This document shows, one piece after another, positions 1-7,141 of a stretch of DNA of 25,278 nucleotides; positions within the stretch are counted from its first letter, which is position 1; each line of letters begins with the position of its first letter. Below the pieces are notes generated by a model. That model was not told the DNA's origin. It ran no database searches and worked only from the letters and a program-made list of their open reading frames with translations. Source of the DNA: an uncultured Clostridia bacterium (GTDB lineage: Bacteria; Bacillota; Clostridia; Christensenellales; Pumilibacteraceae); the NCBI GenBank assembly GCA_947385185.1, contig CANDJX010000005.1:1-25278 (forward strand). Reading direction: 5' to 3'. Made by a program: the position numbers and the translations under genes.

Positions 1-489
1 CGGATTGCTTTGTCGCTTCGCTCCGCGCAATGACGAGAAGTGTGTTCCTCATTCGTCATTGCGAGGCTATTGCCGAAGCAATCCAGTCTGTTTCTCATTT
101 ATTCTTCACCGGATTGCTTTGTCGCTTCGCTCCGCGCAATGACGAGAAGTGTGTTCCTCATTCGTCATTGCGAGGCTATTGCCGAAGCAATCCAGTCTGT
201 TTCTCATTTATTCTTCACTGGATTGCTTTGTCGCTTCGCTCCGCGCAATGACGAGAAGTGTGTTCCTCATTCGTCATTGCGAGGCTATTGCCGAAGCAAT
301 CCAGTCTGTTTCTCATTTATTCTTCACCGGATTGCTTTGTCGCTTCGCTCCGCGCAATGACGAGAAGTGTGTTCCTCATTCGCCCTTTCCCGGATTGCTT
401 TGTCGCTTCGCTCCGCGCAATGACGAGAAGCGTGTTCCTCATTCGCCCTTTCCCAGATTGCTTTGTCGCTTCGCTCCGCGCAATGACGG
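1..489. repeat. Tandem array of a dispersed intergenic repeat (109-bp then 63-bp periods)
   Basis: Six copies of a ~36-bp block (starting CGGATTGCTTTGTCGC and ending CGCAATGACGA) start at 1, 110, 219, 328, 391 and 454. The first four are spaced by 109 bp and the last two by 63 bp. In the 109-bp units a second block (starts 53, 162, 271; begins TCGTCATTGCGAGGC and ends GAAGCAATCCAG) is a divergent inverted copy of the first, so each unit could fold into a hairpin. In the later units this arm is replaced by a short CGCCCTTTCC linker. The sequence class is a familiar dispersed intergenic repeat whose translations give spurious ARSEATKQS-type peptides. The array starts at the window edge and may continue upstream. 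I see no gene in it. Confidence 0.93.
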
Positions 490-515
490 AAAGAGAAAAA
501 GCGACGAAAAAGAGA

Positions 516-542
516 AAAAGCAAGGATACCGTCCTTGCTTTT
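516..542. terminator. Bidirectional intrinsic terminator after the lipase gene
   Basis: A perfect 11-bp stem (AAAAGCAAGGA / TCCTTGCTTTT) with a 5-nt loop is flanked by A-rich DNA on one side and T-rich DNA on the other, so it can terminate in both directions. It lies about 80 bp past the stop of the hydrolase gene and would end the minus-strand glpK-hydrolase transcript. Confidence 0.75.
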
Positions 543-619
543 ATTTTTATAAACCACACCCGAATCCTTATGAAATATACCGTAAACCGTACGGGTTTTT
601 TCATTTCAAAAAATCGATA

Positions 620-1567
620 TTATTCGCTTTCTTCTCCGTCGAATTCGCGCACGATGTCGTTCCATTTCCCCGACGCGACGTTATCGAAAAATTCGATCAC
701 GTCCTCGTAGACTTCGGCGCGGTTGATTTCGTTGATAAGTTCGTGACGAGCGCCCGGGTAAGATTTTTCTTCGACGGTCAAACCCGACGAAATATATTTT
801 TCGACGAGCTTTTTCGTCAGCTTGCCGCGACCGCCCACGTAATCCGCGTCGCCGTAAATAATGAACAGCGGCAGATCGGAACGGACGGCGGTGTACGGAG
901 TTTTCGCGAGTTTTTTAAGTCCGGTGAACATATATTTATAAAAACCGTTCGAGCAGACGAATTCGCAAAGCGGGTCGTTCGTATACTTTTCGTTGCTTTC
1001 GGCGCTCCTCGACAGCCATGCGTTATGCCCCTCGCCCACCTTTTTGTCATAACTTTCGAACGTCATTTTCGCAAAAAACTTTCCCGGTTCGTCGGCGTGT
1101 TTTTTCGCCTTGTGCGTAGCTATCGCCTTACTGAACCCCGCAAGACCTTTACCGTACAGCGCGCTTCCTGACAGCACGCAAGCCGCGATCCTGTCCGAAT
1201 ATTCGGTCAGGTATGCCTGGGACAGGAACGAACCGTAGCTGTGCCCGAACAACAGAACGGGCAGACCCCATTTTGCTTTTGCGTAGTCGGTAAGCGCGGC
1301 GAGATCCTTGACCGTGTCCTCGAACAGATTTTTGCCTTCTTCCGCTTTGCCGAGTCTATCGGGGTCGGTATGTCCGTGCGCGCGGTGGTCGTCGCCGAAC
1401 ACGATATACCCCGCCTTATTCAGTTCGTGCGCAAATTCGTCGTAACGCGCGACGTGTTCCGCCATGCCGTGCACGATCTGGACGACCGCCTTAGGTTCCT
1501 CGACTTCGTCCCACACGCAGACGCTTATCGCCTTGCCGTCGTGAGAAATAAATTCGCTTCTTTCCAT
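620..1567 (-). CDS. Alpha/beta hydrolase, monoacylglycerol lipase / lysophospholipase family
   Basis: This 315-residue serine hydrolase probably cleaves acyl esters such as monoacylglycerol or lysophospholipid. The family signature HGMAEHVARYDEFAHEL (about residues 33-49) is followed by DDHRAHGHT (59-67), which is typical of the Hydrolase_4 (serine aminopeptidase S33) group. The nucleophile elbow is GHSYGS with Ser110. Asp242 in YGDADYVGG and His275 in GARHEL complete a plausible triad. There is no signal peptide, so the enzyme should be cytoplasmic. The ATG is preceded by AAGGAG at good spacing. It begins only 23 bp after the glycerol kinase stop, so the two are probably co-transcribed; glycerol released here would be the kinase substrate. 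The true substrate is inferred from family and context only. Confidence 0.87.
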   Translation of the reverse strand: MERSEFISHDGKAISVCVWDEVEEPKAVVQIVHGMAEHVARYDEFAHELNKAGYIVFGDDHRAHGHTDPDRLGKAEEGKNLFEDTVKDLAALTDYAKAKWGLPVLLFGHSYGSFLSQAYLTEYSDRIAACVLSGSALYGKGLAGFSKAIATHKAKKHADEPGKFFAKMTFESYDKKVGEGHNAWLSRSAESNEKYTNDPLCEFVCSNGFYKYMFTGLKKLAKTPYTAVRSDLPLFIIYGDADYVGGRGKLTKKLVEKYISSGLTVEEKSYPGARHELINEINRAEVYEDVIEFFDNVASGKWNDIVREFDGEESE

Positions 1568-1590
1568 TATATATTCTCCTTGAAATTATC

Positions 1591-3078
1591 TTAAGTCGCG
1601 CTGTCGGTAAGGAGCGTCCCCACCGCCTGCTTCCAGCCCGCTTTCAGTCGTTCCGCTTTAAGTCCGTCCTGCGACGGCTCAAACGCGGCTTCGTAAGCGT
1701 GAGTGCGTTTGATTTCCTCCACGCCTTTGATCACGCCCGCGCCGATACCCGCGAGATACGCCGCGCCGAGCGCGGTACATTCGATTTCGCGCGATTTTCT
1801 TACCGGCGCGCCGATGACGTCCGCCTGCGTCGAAAGCAAAAGCGAATTGCGACTCATGCCGCCGTCCGCATTGAGCGCGCCGAGCGGCATACCGAGCGCG
1901 TCGGTCATGAGGTCGTATACTTCGCCCGAACGGAGCGCAATACACTCGAGCGCGGCGCGGACTATGTGCGCTTTTTCCGTCGCTCGCGTCAGTCCGAGAA
2001 TCGCGGCGCGGCAATTCATGTTCCAATACGGCGCGCCCATGCCCGTGAACGCGGGTATGAGATACACTCCGCCGCTGTCGGGAACGCCCGACGCTATCGC
2101 CTCGCTCTCCGAAGCCGACGAAATAAGTCCGATACTCTGAAGCCAGCTCATCACCGACCCCGCGTTGAATACCGAGCCTTCGAACGCGTAAGCCGTTTCG
2201 CCCCCGATCTTATACGCAACGGTCGTCAGAAGCGGCGAACGGGTTATGCGCGGCTTGGCGCCGATGTTGGCAAGGACGAACGCGCCTGTGCCGTAAGTGC
2301 ACTTCACGTCGCCTTTATCGAAACAAGCCTGACCGACGAGAGAAGCCTGCTGATCCCCCGCTATGCCGCAAATGGGAATCCGACGACCCGCGATTTCCGT
2401 AGTTCCGAAATGCCCCGCGCACTCGGTGACGGCGGGAAGGATCTTGCGCGGAATGCGGAACATCGACAAAAGTTCGTCGTCCCAGTCCATGGAGTTTATA
2501 TTGAACAGCATAGTGCGCGACGCATTGGTCACGTCGGTTATGTGCCGTCCGCCGCCCGTCATGCGGTATATGAGATAACTGTCGAGAGTGCCGGCGAGGA
2601 GTTCGCCCGCGGCGGCTTTATCCCGCGCGCCCGGCGTATTGTCGAGAAGCCATTCGAGTTTGGTCGCCGAAAAATACGCGTCGGCAACGAGTCCGGTTTT
2701 TTTCTTTATCGTGCTTTCAAGCCCCTGCTTTCTGATCCGCTCGATCTCGCCCGCGGTGCGGCGGCACTGCCAACCGATACACGGCGCAAGCGGCGCGCCC
2801 GTTTTTCTGTCCCATATCACCGTCGATTCGCGCTGATTAGTTACGCCTACGGCGATAACGCAAGCCGGATCGTAAGACGTCGTTTCGAAAATGCGGCGCA
2901 CGCAAAGCATCTGTTTTTCGAATATTTCCCCGGCGTCCTGTTCCACCCAGCCGTCGAAAGGATAAGACACGTTGAGCGGCTGAGAATAAGAGCATACGGC
3001 GCGTTTGTCATGAAGCGAAAAAAGTACCGCGCGGCAGCTCGTAGTCCCCTCGTCGACGGCAAGCAAAAATTTTTTCAT
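1591..3078 (-). CDS. glpK: Glycerol kinase
   Basis: A FGGY-family kinase of 495 residues (family about 500) that phosphorylates glycerol to sn-glycerol 3-phosphate with ATP in the cytoplasm. The N-terminal phosphate-binding motif reads LLAVDEGTTSCRA. It is followed by GVTNQREST, WQCRRT, the DSYLIYRMTGG segment, ITDVTNASRTMLFNI, and the nucleotide-binding GDQQASL and YGTGAFVL stretches, all as in GlpK. I chose the ATG at 3078 (protein starting MKKFLLAVDEG) over an in-frame TTG 27 bp upstream because a G-rich AGGGGG site lies about 10 nt before this ATG and the family begins here. It lies directly upstream of the lipase-like hydrolase in the same orientation and is divergent from the murG-like gene. 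No glycerol facilitator or glycerol-3-phosphate dehydrogenase is in the window. Confidence 0.96.
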   Translation of the reverse strand: MKKFLLAVDEGTTSCRAVLFSLHDKRAVCSYSQPLNVSYPFDGWVEQDAGEIFEKQMLCVRRIFETTSYDPACVIAVGVTNQRESTVIWDRKTGAPLAPCIGWQCRRTAGEIERIRKQGLESTIKKKTGLVADAYFSATKLEWLLDNTPGARDKAAAGELLAGTLDSYLIYRMTGGGRHITDVTNASRTMLFNINSMDWDDELLSMFRIPRKILPAVTECAGHFGTTEIAGRRIPICGIAGDQQASLVGQACFDKGDVKCTYGTGAFVLANIGAKPRITRSPLLTTVAYKIGGETAYAFEGSVFNAGSVMSWLQSIGLISSASESEAIASGVPDSGGVYLIPAFTGMGAPYWNMNCRAAILGLTRATEKAHIVRAALECIALRSGEVYDLMTDALGMPLGALNADGGMSRNSLLLSTQADVIGAPVRKSREIECTALGAAYLAGIGAGVIKGVEEIKRTHAYEAAFEPSQDGLKAERLKAGWKQAVGTLLTDSAT

Positions 3079-3107
3079 CGGTAAAAATCCCCCTGTTTGT
3101 GTCAATA

Positions 3108-3127
3108 ATCATATTTACGCATATGAT
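3108..3127. promoter_or_regulatory. Inverted repeat in the divergent glpK / murG-like intergenic region
   Basis: A perfect 7-bp inverted repeat, ATCATAT-ttacgc-ATATGAT, lies in the 88-bp gap between the divergent glpK and murG-like genes. Its size and symmetry suit a dimeric repressor operator that could control either or both genes. No regulator gene adjoins it, and short AT-rich palindromes can arise by chance. Confidence 0.35.
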
Positions 3128-3166
3128 GTTTTGATAAGTATACCACAAGGAGAACGTAAAGTCAAT

Positions 3167-4204
3167 ATGAGTAAAAAAATAATTCTGACCGGAGGCGGCA
3201 CGGCGGGACACGTCATGCCCGCGCTCGCGCTCATTCCCGAGCTGAAACGCCGCTTCGGAGAAGTACACTGGATCGGGCGAAAGGAAGGCATGGAAAAGGA
3301 ACTGGTCGGCAGCGACGCCGTGTACCACGGCATAGAATGCCCGAGATTCGATCGCAGTCAACCTGCTACGGCACTGACCGTACCGTTCAAACTCATGAAA
3401 GCGGCGGACGACGCCGAAAAGCTCATACGGCAAATTTCGCCCGACGTCATCTTCTCCAAAGGCGGCTACGTTTCCCTGCCCGCCGCGCTCGGCAAAGGCG
3501 ACGTGCCGCTCGTGCTCCACGAAAGCGACACTTCGCTCGGGCTTGCGAACAAGCTCGCGATCCAAAGCGCGGACGCGGTTTGTTCGTCTTTTCCGCTCCC
3601 GCCTTACCGGGGCGTCGATATTATTCACACCGGCTCGCCGCTTCGCAGCGGAATATACTCCGGAAGCCGCGAGCGCGCGCTTAAAGTCTGCGGGTTCGAC
3701 GGCAAGCGCAAAGTTCTGCTCATAACAGGCGGAAGCCTGGGCGCGAAAGCGATCAACGACGCGGTGGACGGCTGTCTGGAAACGCTGACGGAACGATTCG
3801 ACGTGATCCACGTCCGCGGGCGCGGAAACGAAGCCGAGCGGCGCAAGGGCTATTATCCCGTCGCGTTCACAAGCGATATTTTCGACCTGCTTGCCGCCGC
3901 CGATTTCGCCGTCACGCGCGGAGGCGGCAACTCGATATTCGAGTTCGGCGCGCTCGCCGTTCCCATGCTGATAATTCCGCTTCCCAAAGGCGCAAGCCGA
4001 GGGGATCAGGTCGAAAACGCCGCGTACTTCAGGCGCGAAGGTCTTGCGCTCACGCTGAGTCAGGACGATATAAACAGACTGCCCGACGCTCTGACCGAGC
4101 TCGAAACGCAAGCGCCGCATCTCATTGCGAAGATGAAAAAATACTCGTTCGACGGCACGAGCGAGATTATAAACGTCATAGAACGCGTCGCCGCGGACGA
4201 TTGA
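3167..4204 (+). CDS. murG: MurG-like UDP-GlcNAc:undecaprenyl-PP-MurNAc-peptide GlcNAc transferase (HESD variant)
   Basis: A 345-residue GT28 glycosyltransferase predicted to add GlcNAc to lipid I, making lipid II for peptidoglycan on the inner face of the membrane. Visible motifs are GGGTAGHVMPAL (9-20), the acceptor-side PDVIFSKGGYVSLPAALG (92-109), HESDTSLGLANKLA (118-131), TGSPLR (155-160), TGGSLGAKAIN (187-197) and the donor-binding RGGGNSIFEFGAL followed by IPLPKGASRGDQVENA (251-285). The HESD and ASRGDQ spellings match the second MurG-type paralog I recall from Bacillus cereus-group genomes rather than the HEQN/DHQ spelling of dcw-cluster MurG. No division or cell-wall cluster surrounds it, which also points to a paralog. 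I chose the ATG at 3167; AAGGAG lies about 14 nt upstream, a rather long spacing. Confidence 0.88.
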   Translation: MSKKIILTGGGTAGHVMPALALIPELKRRFGEVHWIGRKEGMEKELVGSDAVYHGIECPRFDRSQPATALTVPFKLMKAADDAEKLIRQISPDVIFSKGGYVSLPAALGKGDVPLVLHESDTSLGLANKLAIQSADAVCSSFPLPPYRGVDIIHTGSPLRSGIYSGSRERALKVCGFDGKRKVLLITGGSLGAKAINDAVDGCLETLTERFDVIHVRGRGNEAERRKGYYPVAFTSDIFDLLAAADFAVTRGGGNSIFEFGALAVPMLIIPLPKGASRGDQVENAAYFRREGLALTLSQDDINRLPDALTELETQAPHLIAKMKKYSFDGTSEIINVIERVAADD

Positions 4205-4223
4205 CCGTCGGGCGGGACGGCAC

Positions 4224-4305
4224 GCGAACCGAAGCAAACAAGCGCAGACAGCAAAGCATATCGGTCGCAACAACTGCGCGAACCGAAGCAAACAAACGCA
4301 GACAA
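4224..4305. repeat. Short direct repeat after the murG-like gene
   Basis: Two near-identical 28-bp copies, beginning GCGAACCGAAGCAAACAA at 4224 and 4278, are 54 bp apart in the gap between the murG-like gene and the small membrane-protein gene. They look like a local tandem duplication. Nothing else is apparent in this gap until the promoter at 4392. Confidence 0.7.
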
Positions 4306-4391
4306 CGACAGATAAATCCGCAAAAATATGCGAATTGAACCGCACTCTTGATAAATTTGTGATAATTTATGAAAAAAATTTCGCAAAAGAT

Positions 4392-4420
4392 TTTACAAAT
4401 ACGTTTCGGTGTGATATAAT
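4392..4420 (+). promoter_or_regulatory. Sigma-A-type promoter with extended -10, 11 nt before a start codon
   Basis: The -35 TTTACA (4392-4397), a 17-bp spacer and -10 TATAAT (4415-4420) make a near-consensus promoter; TGA just before the -10 fits the extended TGn motif. Transcription should start near 4427, only about 5 nt before the ATG at 4432, so the mRNA would have almost no leader. Confidence 0.75.
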
Positions 4421-4431
4421 TATGACATCGA

Positions 4432-4908
4432 ATGAACATACTCGCATTTCAACTGAATTGCAGCCGCGCATCCGCGATCGAATATTTGTCGCGTGCGGAT
4501 TTCGACGGCGTGGAAACGGACTGCGACGGTGACAACGTATACGTTTATCTCACGAAAAGCGAAAACGGCATAGAGGTCGCGGAATACGTTTATAAAGCCG
4601 TGCTTGACGGAAGTAGACTCACGGGTACGGTCAGACGCCCGGAGGAGAACAATAAACCGAGCGCGTTCAAGACTTTTCTGCTCGTCGTTTTCGGGCTGAT
4701 AGCGATCGCGGCGCTGTTCGGGATAGTATATCTCTGCGTCATGCTTTTCGCGCGAAGCCCGCTTTTGTCGCTTTATATCGCCCTGCCCGTTTTTGCCGGC
4801 GGCGTAGCCGTAGCCGTCCTTGCCGCGCGCATTATGTCGCACAAGCGCACGCAGATCAAAAAACTCCGTTCGTTTCTCGCCCCTATCACCGACGCGCGGG
4901 CAAGATAA
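4432..4908 (+). CDS. Small two-helix membrane protein of unknown function
   Basis: I do not recognise this 158-residue protein. The N-terminal ~75 residues are soluble and acidic (for example ADFDGVETDCDGDN). Two hydrophobic segments follow at about 82-105 (FLLVVFGLIAIAALFGIVYL) and 111-134 (SLYIALPVFAGGVAVAVLAA), then a short basic tail (MSHKRTQIKKLR). This suggests a membrane protein with both ends on the same side. The start is set by the strong promoter whose -10 ends 11 nt upstream; there is no Shine-Dalgarno and no room for one, so translation is probably leaderless or nearly so. It stands alone between the murG-like gene and gdhA. A run of eight T residues at 4945-4952 may mark its transcript end, but the stem before it is weak. 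Confidence 0.72.
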   Translation: MNILAFQLNCSRASAIEYLSRADFDGVETDCDGDNVYVYLTKSENGIEVAEYVYKAVLDGSRLTGTVRRPEENNKPSAFKTFLLVVFGLIAIAALFGIVYLCVMLFARSPLLSLYIALPVFAGGVAVAVLAARIMSHKRTQIKKLRSFLAPITDARAR

Positions 4909-4972
4909 AACCCGGTTTCCGCCCCGTCGCCTCGGGACGCCGAATTTTTTTTGAAAAATTTATTTCATATAA

Positions 4973-5002
4973 TTGCGTATGACGATAAAACTGTGATATA
5001 AT
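4973..5002 (+). promoter_or_regulatory. gdhA promoter with extended -10
   Basis: The -10 TATAAT at 4997-5002 is preceded by TGA (extended -10), with a partial -35 TTGCGT at 4973-4978 and an 18-bp spacer. The context TGTGATATAATT is shared with the promoter of the upstream membrane-protein gene. A second TATAAT at 4968-4973 has no credible -35. The predicted start near 5009 leaves a leader of about 70 nt before gdhA. Confidence 0.6.
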
Positions 5003-5038
5003 TGCTTTGCCGCGGACAGAGAATGCGGCGAAGCAATT
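5000..5038. promoter_or_regulatory. 14-bp inverted repeat overlapping the gdhA -10 and start site
   Basis: AATTGCTTTGCCGC (5000-5013) and GCGGCGAAGCAATT (5025-5038) form an inverted repeat with one non-Watson-Crick position and an 11-nt centre. It overlaps the end of the -10 box and the predicted transcription start, so it is placed like a repressor operator. The second half is followed by TTATTTT, so an RNA starting further upstream could be terminated here. The arms also resemble the ends of the repeat at 1-489 (ATTGCTTTGTCGC), so it may be a decayed copy of that element. Confidence 0.5.
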
Positions 5039-5079
5039 TTATTTTGCTAATCTTCAATTGTTCCGGGAGGACAAAAAAT

Positions 5080-6426
5080 ATGTTTCACAATGAGTACATC
5101 GCGTCCGTATACGATACGGTAGCCAAGAGAAACCCCAACGAACCGGAGTTTCTTCAGGCGGTCAGAGAAGTCCTCGAATCCCTCGAGCCCGTTGCGGCTA
5201 AGCGTCCCGACCTCGTAGAAGCCGGCGTTTTCGAGAGAATCGTCGAACCCGAAAGATTTATCCAGTTCAGAGTAAGCTGGGTAGACGACGGCGGAAAAGT
5301 CAGAGTAAACCGCGGATACCGCGTTCAGTTCAACTCGGCGATCGGACCTTATAAGGGCGGACTCCGTCTGCACCCGTCCGTCAACGCGTCGGTCATCAAG
5401 TTCCTCGGCTTCGAGCAGATTTTCAAAAACAGTCTTACCACCCTGCCCATGGGCGGCGGCAAAGGCGGTTCGGACTTCGACCCGAAAGGCAAGAGCGATA
5501 ACGAGATCATGCGTTTCTGCCAGTCGTTCATGACCGAGCTTGCAAAACATATCGGCGCGGATACCGACGTGCCCGCAGGCGACATCGGCGTGGGCGCGCG
5601 CGAGATCGGCTATATGTTCGGTCAGTACAAGCGTCTCAGAAACGAATTTACCGGCGTGCTTACCGGCAAAGGTCTTTCGTACGGCGGTTCGCTCGCCAGA
5701 ACAGAAGCGACCGGTTACGGGCTTTGCTACTTCACCGACGAAATGCTCAAAGCCAACGGTTCGAGCTTCAAAGGCAAAAAAGTCGTCATTTCCGGTTCGG
5801 GCAACGTTGCGATTTACGCGAACCAGAAAGCGACCGCACTCGGCGCGAAGGTCGTCGCAATGTCCGACTCCAACGGCTATATCGTGGACGAAAACGGCAT
5901 CGACCTTGCCGTAGTCAAGCAGATCAAAGAAGTGGAAAGAAAGCGTATCAAGGAATATGCGGACAGAGTCAAAGGCGCCAAGTATTTCGAGGGCTGCAGG
6001 AACATCTGGACGGTTCCCTGCGACATCGCTCTCCCCTGCGCTACGCAGAACGAACTCGACCTTGCGGGCGCGAAAGCGCTTATCAAGAACGGTTGCAAAG
6101 CGGTTGCGGAAGGCGCGAATATGCCTTCGACGCCCGAAGCCGTCGAGGAGTTCCAGAAGAACGGTATACTCTTTGCGCCGGCTAAGGCGGCAAACGCGGG
6201 CGGCGTCGCGACTTCGGGTCTCGAGATGAGTCAGAACTCGATTCGCCTGAGCTGGTCGTTCGACGAAGTGGACGAAAAACTCCACGGCATAATGAAGAGT
6301 ATTTACAAAGCGGCTTACGACGCTTCCGTAGAATTCGGTTGCCCGGGCAACCTCGTCGCGGGCGCGAACATTGCCGGCTTCCTCAAAGTCGCCGAAGCAA
6401 TGAAATGGCAGGGCGTCGCATACTGA
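5080..6426 (+). CDS. gdhA: NADP-type glutamate dehydrogenase
   Basis: A 448-residue hexameric-type enzyme that reductively aminates 2-oxoglutarate with ammonium to glutamate, almost the same length as E. coli GdhA (447). The active-site region is intact: GPYKGGLRLHPS with Lys92, FLGFEQIFKNSLTTLPMGGGKGG with Lys116 and catalytic Lys128, and DTDVPAGDIGVGAREIGY. The nucleotide fold shows VISGSGNVAIYANQKA and ends with AEGANMPSTPEA and ANAGGVATSGLEMSQN. The small family and sequence spelling favour NADP(H) and an anabolic role; cofactor use is inferred. The ATG at 5080 is chosen because GGGAGG lies just upstream and the family begins MFHNEY-like. It is followed by a strong terminator, so it is probably monocistronic. 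Confidence 0.97.
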   Translation: MFHNEYIASVYDTVAKRNPNEPEFLQAVREVLESLEPVAAKRPDLVEAGVFERIVEPERFIQFRVSWVDDGGKVRVNRGYRVQFNSAIGPYKGGLRLHPSVNASVIKFLGFEQIFKNSLTTLPMGGGKGGSDFDPKGKSDNEIMRFCQSFMTELAKHIGADTDVPAGDIGVGAREIGYMFGQYKRLRNEFTGVLTGKGLSYGGSLARTEATGYGLCYFTDEMLKANGSSFKGKKVVISGSGNVAIYANQKATALGAKVVAMSDSNGYIVDENGIDLAVVKQIKEVERKRIKEYADRVKGAKYFEGCRNIWTVPCDIALPCATQNELDLAGAKALIKNGCKAVAEGANMPSTPEAVEEFQKNGILFAPAKAANAGGVATSGLEMSQNSIRLSWSFDEVDEKLHGIMKSIYKAAYDASVEFGCPGNLVAGANIAGFLKVAEAMKWQGVAY

Positions 6427-6451
6427 AATATATATGCGCATATGAACATAC

Positions 6452-6485
6452 GCGCGGACGGGTCAATCCCCGCCCGCGCTTTTTT
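6452..6485 (+). terminator. Intrinsic terminator of gdhA
   Basis: A GC-rich stem of GCGCGGACGGG paired with CCCGCCCGCGC (one A-C mismatch) and a short loop is followed by six T residues. It begins 26 bp past the gdhA stop codon. Confidence 0.88.
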
Positions 6486-6518
6486 GTCGTAATTTTACGA
6501 TAAATTTCACCAATACTA

Positions 6519-6547
6519 TTGAAATATGAAAAAAAGTGTGTTACAAT
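6519..6547 (+). promoter_or_regulatory. Near-consensus promoter giving a leaderless GNAT transcript
   Basis: The -35 TTGAAA (6519-6524), an exact 17-bp spacer and -10 TACAAT (6542-6547) end 7 nt before the ATG at 6555. The expected transcription start falls on or next to the A of the start codon. Confidence 0.78.
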
Positions 6548-6554
6548 AATACAA

Positions 6555-7055
6555 ATGAACGCGGATAAAAAGTCGGAAATAAACGTGCGGGAGGCGGAAA
6601 GCCGCGACGCGGACGCGATAGCGGAATTGCTTATTCAGGTCGGAGAAGTGCATTCGCTCGGGCGACCGGATATTTATAAGCCGCACATGATAAAACACGA
6701 CGCGGATTCCGTGCGGGAGCTCATCCGGAGCCGCGAAACCAAAGCGCTCGTCGCAGAAGCGGGCGACGAAATAATCGGCGAGCTGATCTATAAAATCGTC
6801 GCGCGAGAGGAGGACGCGGTCTATAAAAAGCGTTCATGGCTCTATATCGACGATATTTGCGTGGACGTCGACAGCCGCGGAAGCGGAGCGGCGAAAGCGC
6901 TCGTATCGCGCGCCGAAGAAATCGCAAAAAAAGAAGGCTGCGCAAGTATGGAACTGAACTGTTTTGCGTTCAATGAACGCGCCGCGGCTTTCTACCGCTC
7001 GGTCGGTTTCACCGTGCAGAAAAGCGAATACGAAAAAATATTCCGAGCGGAGTAA
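6555..7055 (+). CDS. GNAT-family N-acetyltransferase
   Basis: A 166-residue acetyl-CoA-dependent N-acetyltransferase; the acceptor is unknown. Residues about 10-30 (VREAESRDADAIAELL) form the usual N-terminal strand and helix. The core strand WLYIDDICVDVDSRGSGAAKAL contains the acetyl-CoA pyrophosphate loop (SRGSGAA). The terminal FNERAAAFYRSVGF is the classical GNAT C-terminal motif. I chose ATG 6555 over an in-frame ATG at 6519 because the promoter -35 starts at 6519 and its -10 lies inside that longer version. There is no Shine-Dalgarno, which fits leaderless translation. The next gene, mscL, begins 87 bp downstream with its own ribosome site. Confidence 0.88.
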   Translation: MNADKKSEINVREAESRDADAIAELLIQVGEVHSLGRPDIYKPHMIKHDADSVRELIRSRETKALVAEAGDEIIGELIYKIVAREEDAVYKKRSWLYIDDICVDVDSRGSGAAKALVSRAEEIAKKEGCASMELNCFAFNERAAAFYRSVGFTVQKSEYEKIFRAE

Positions 7056-7141
7056 GGTTTTATCGGAAATCGAATTACAGAAATCGCACGGATTTACGAC
7101 CGGGCAATCGCTTATGAAAATAACATACGGAGGATATAAAC

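Noticed and set aside
1..489. Possible CRISPR array
   Set aside because: The spacers between the repeats are themselves repeated and the units contain inverted copies. This is a tandem array, and no cas genes are present.
149..1171. Long plus-strand open frame spanning the repeat array and the hydrolase antisense
   Set aside because: It translates repeat sequence and then the antisense of a clear hydrolase gene.
3079..3105. Upstream TTG start for glycerol kinase
   Set aside because: It would add nine residues not seen in the family and lacks a ribosome site; ATG 3078 is better placed.
5002..5079. N-terminal extension of GdhA from an upstream start
   Set aside because: It would overlap the promoter -10 and the inverted repeat. 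GGGAGG and family length support ATG 5080.
5047..6441. Long minus-strand open frame opposite gdhA
   Set aside because: Antisense shadow of gdhA with no recognisable motifs or ribosome site.
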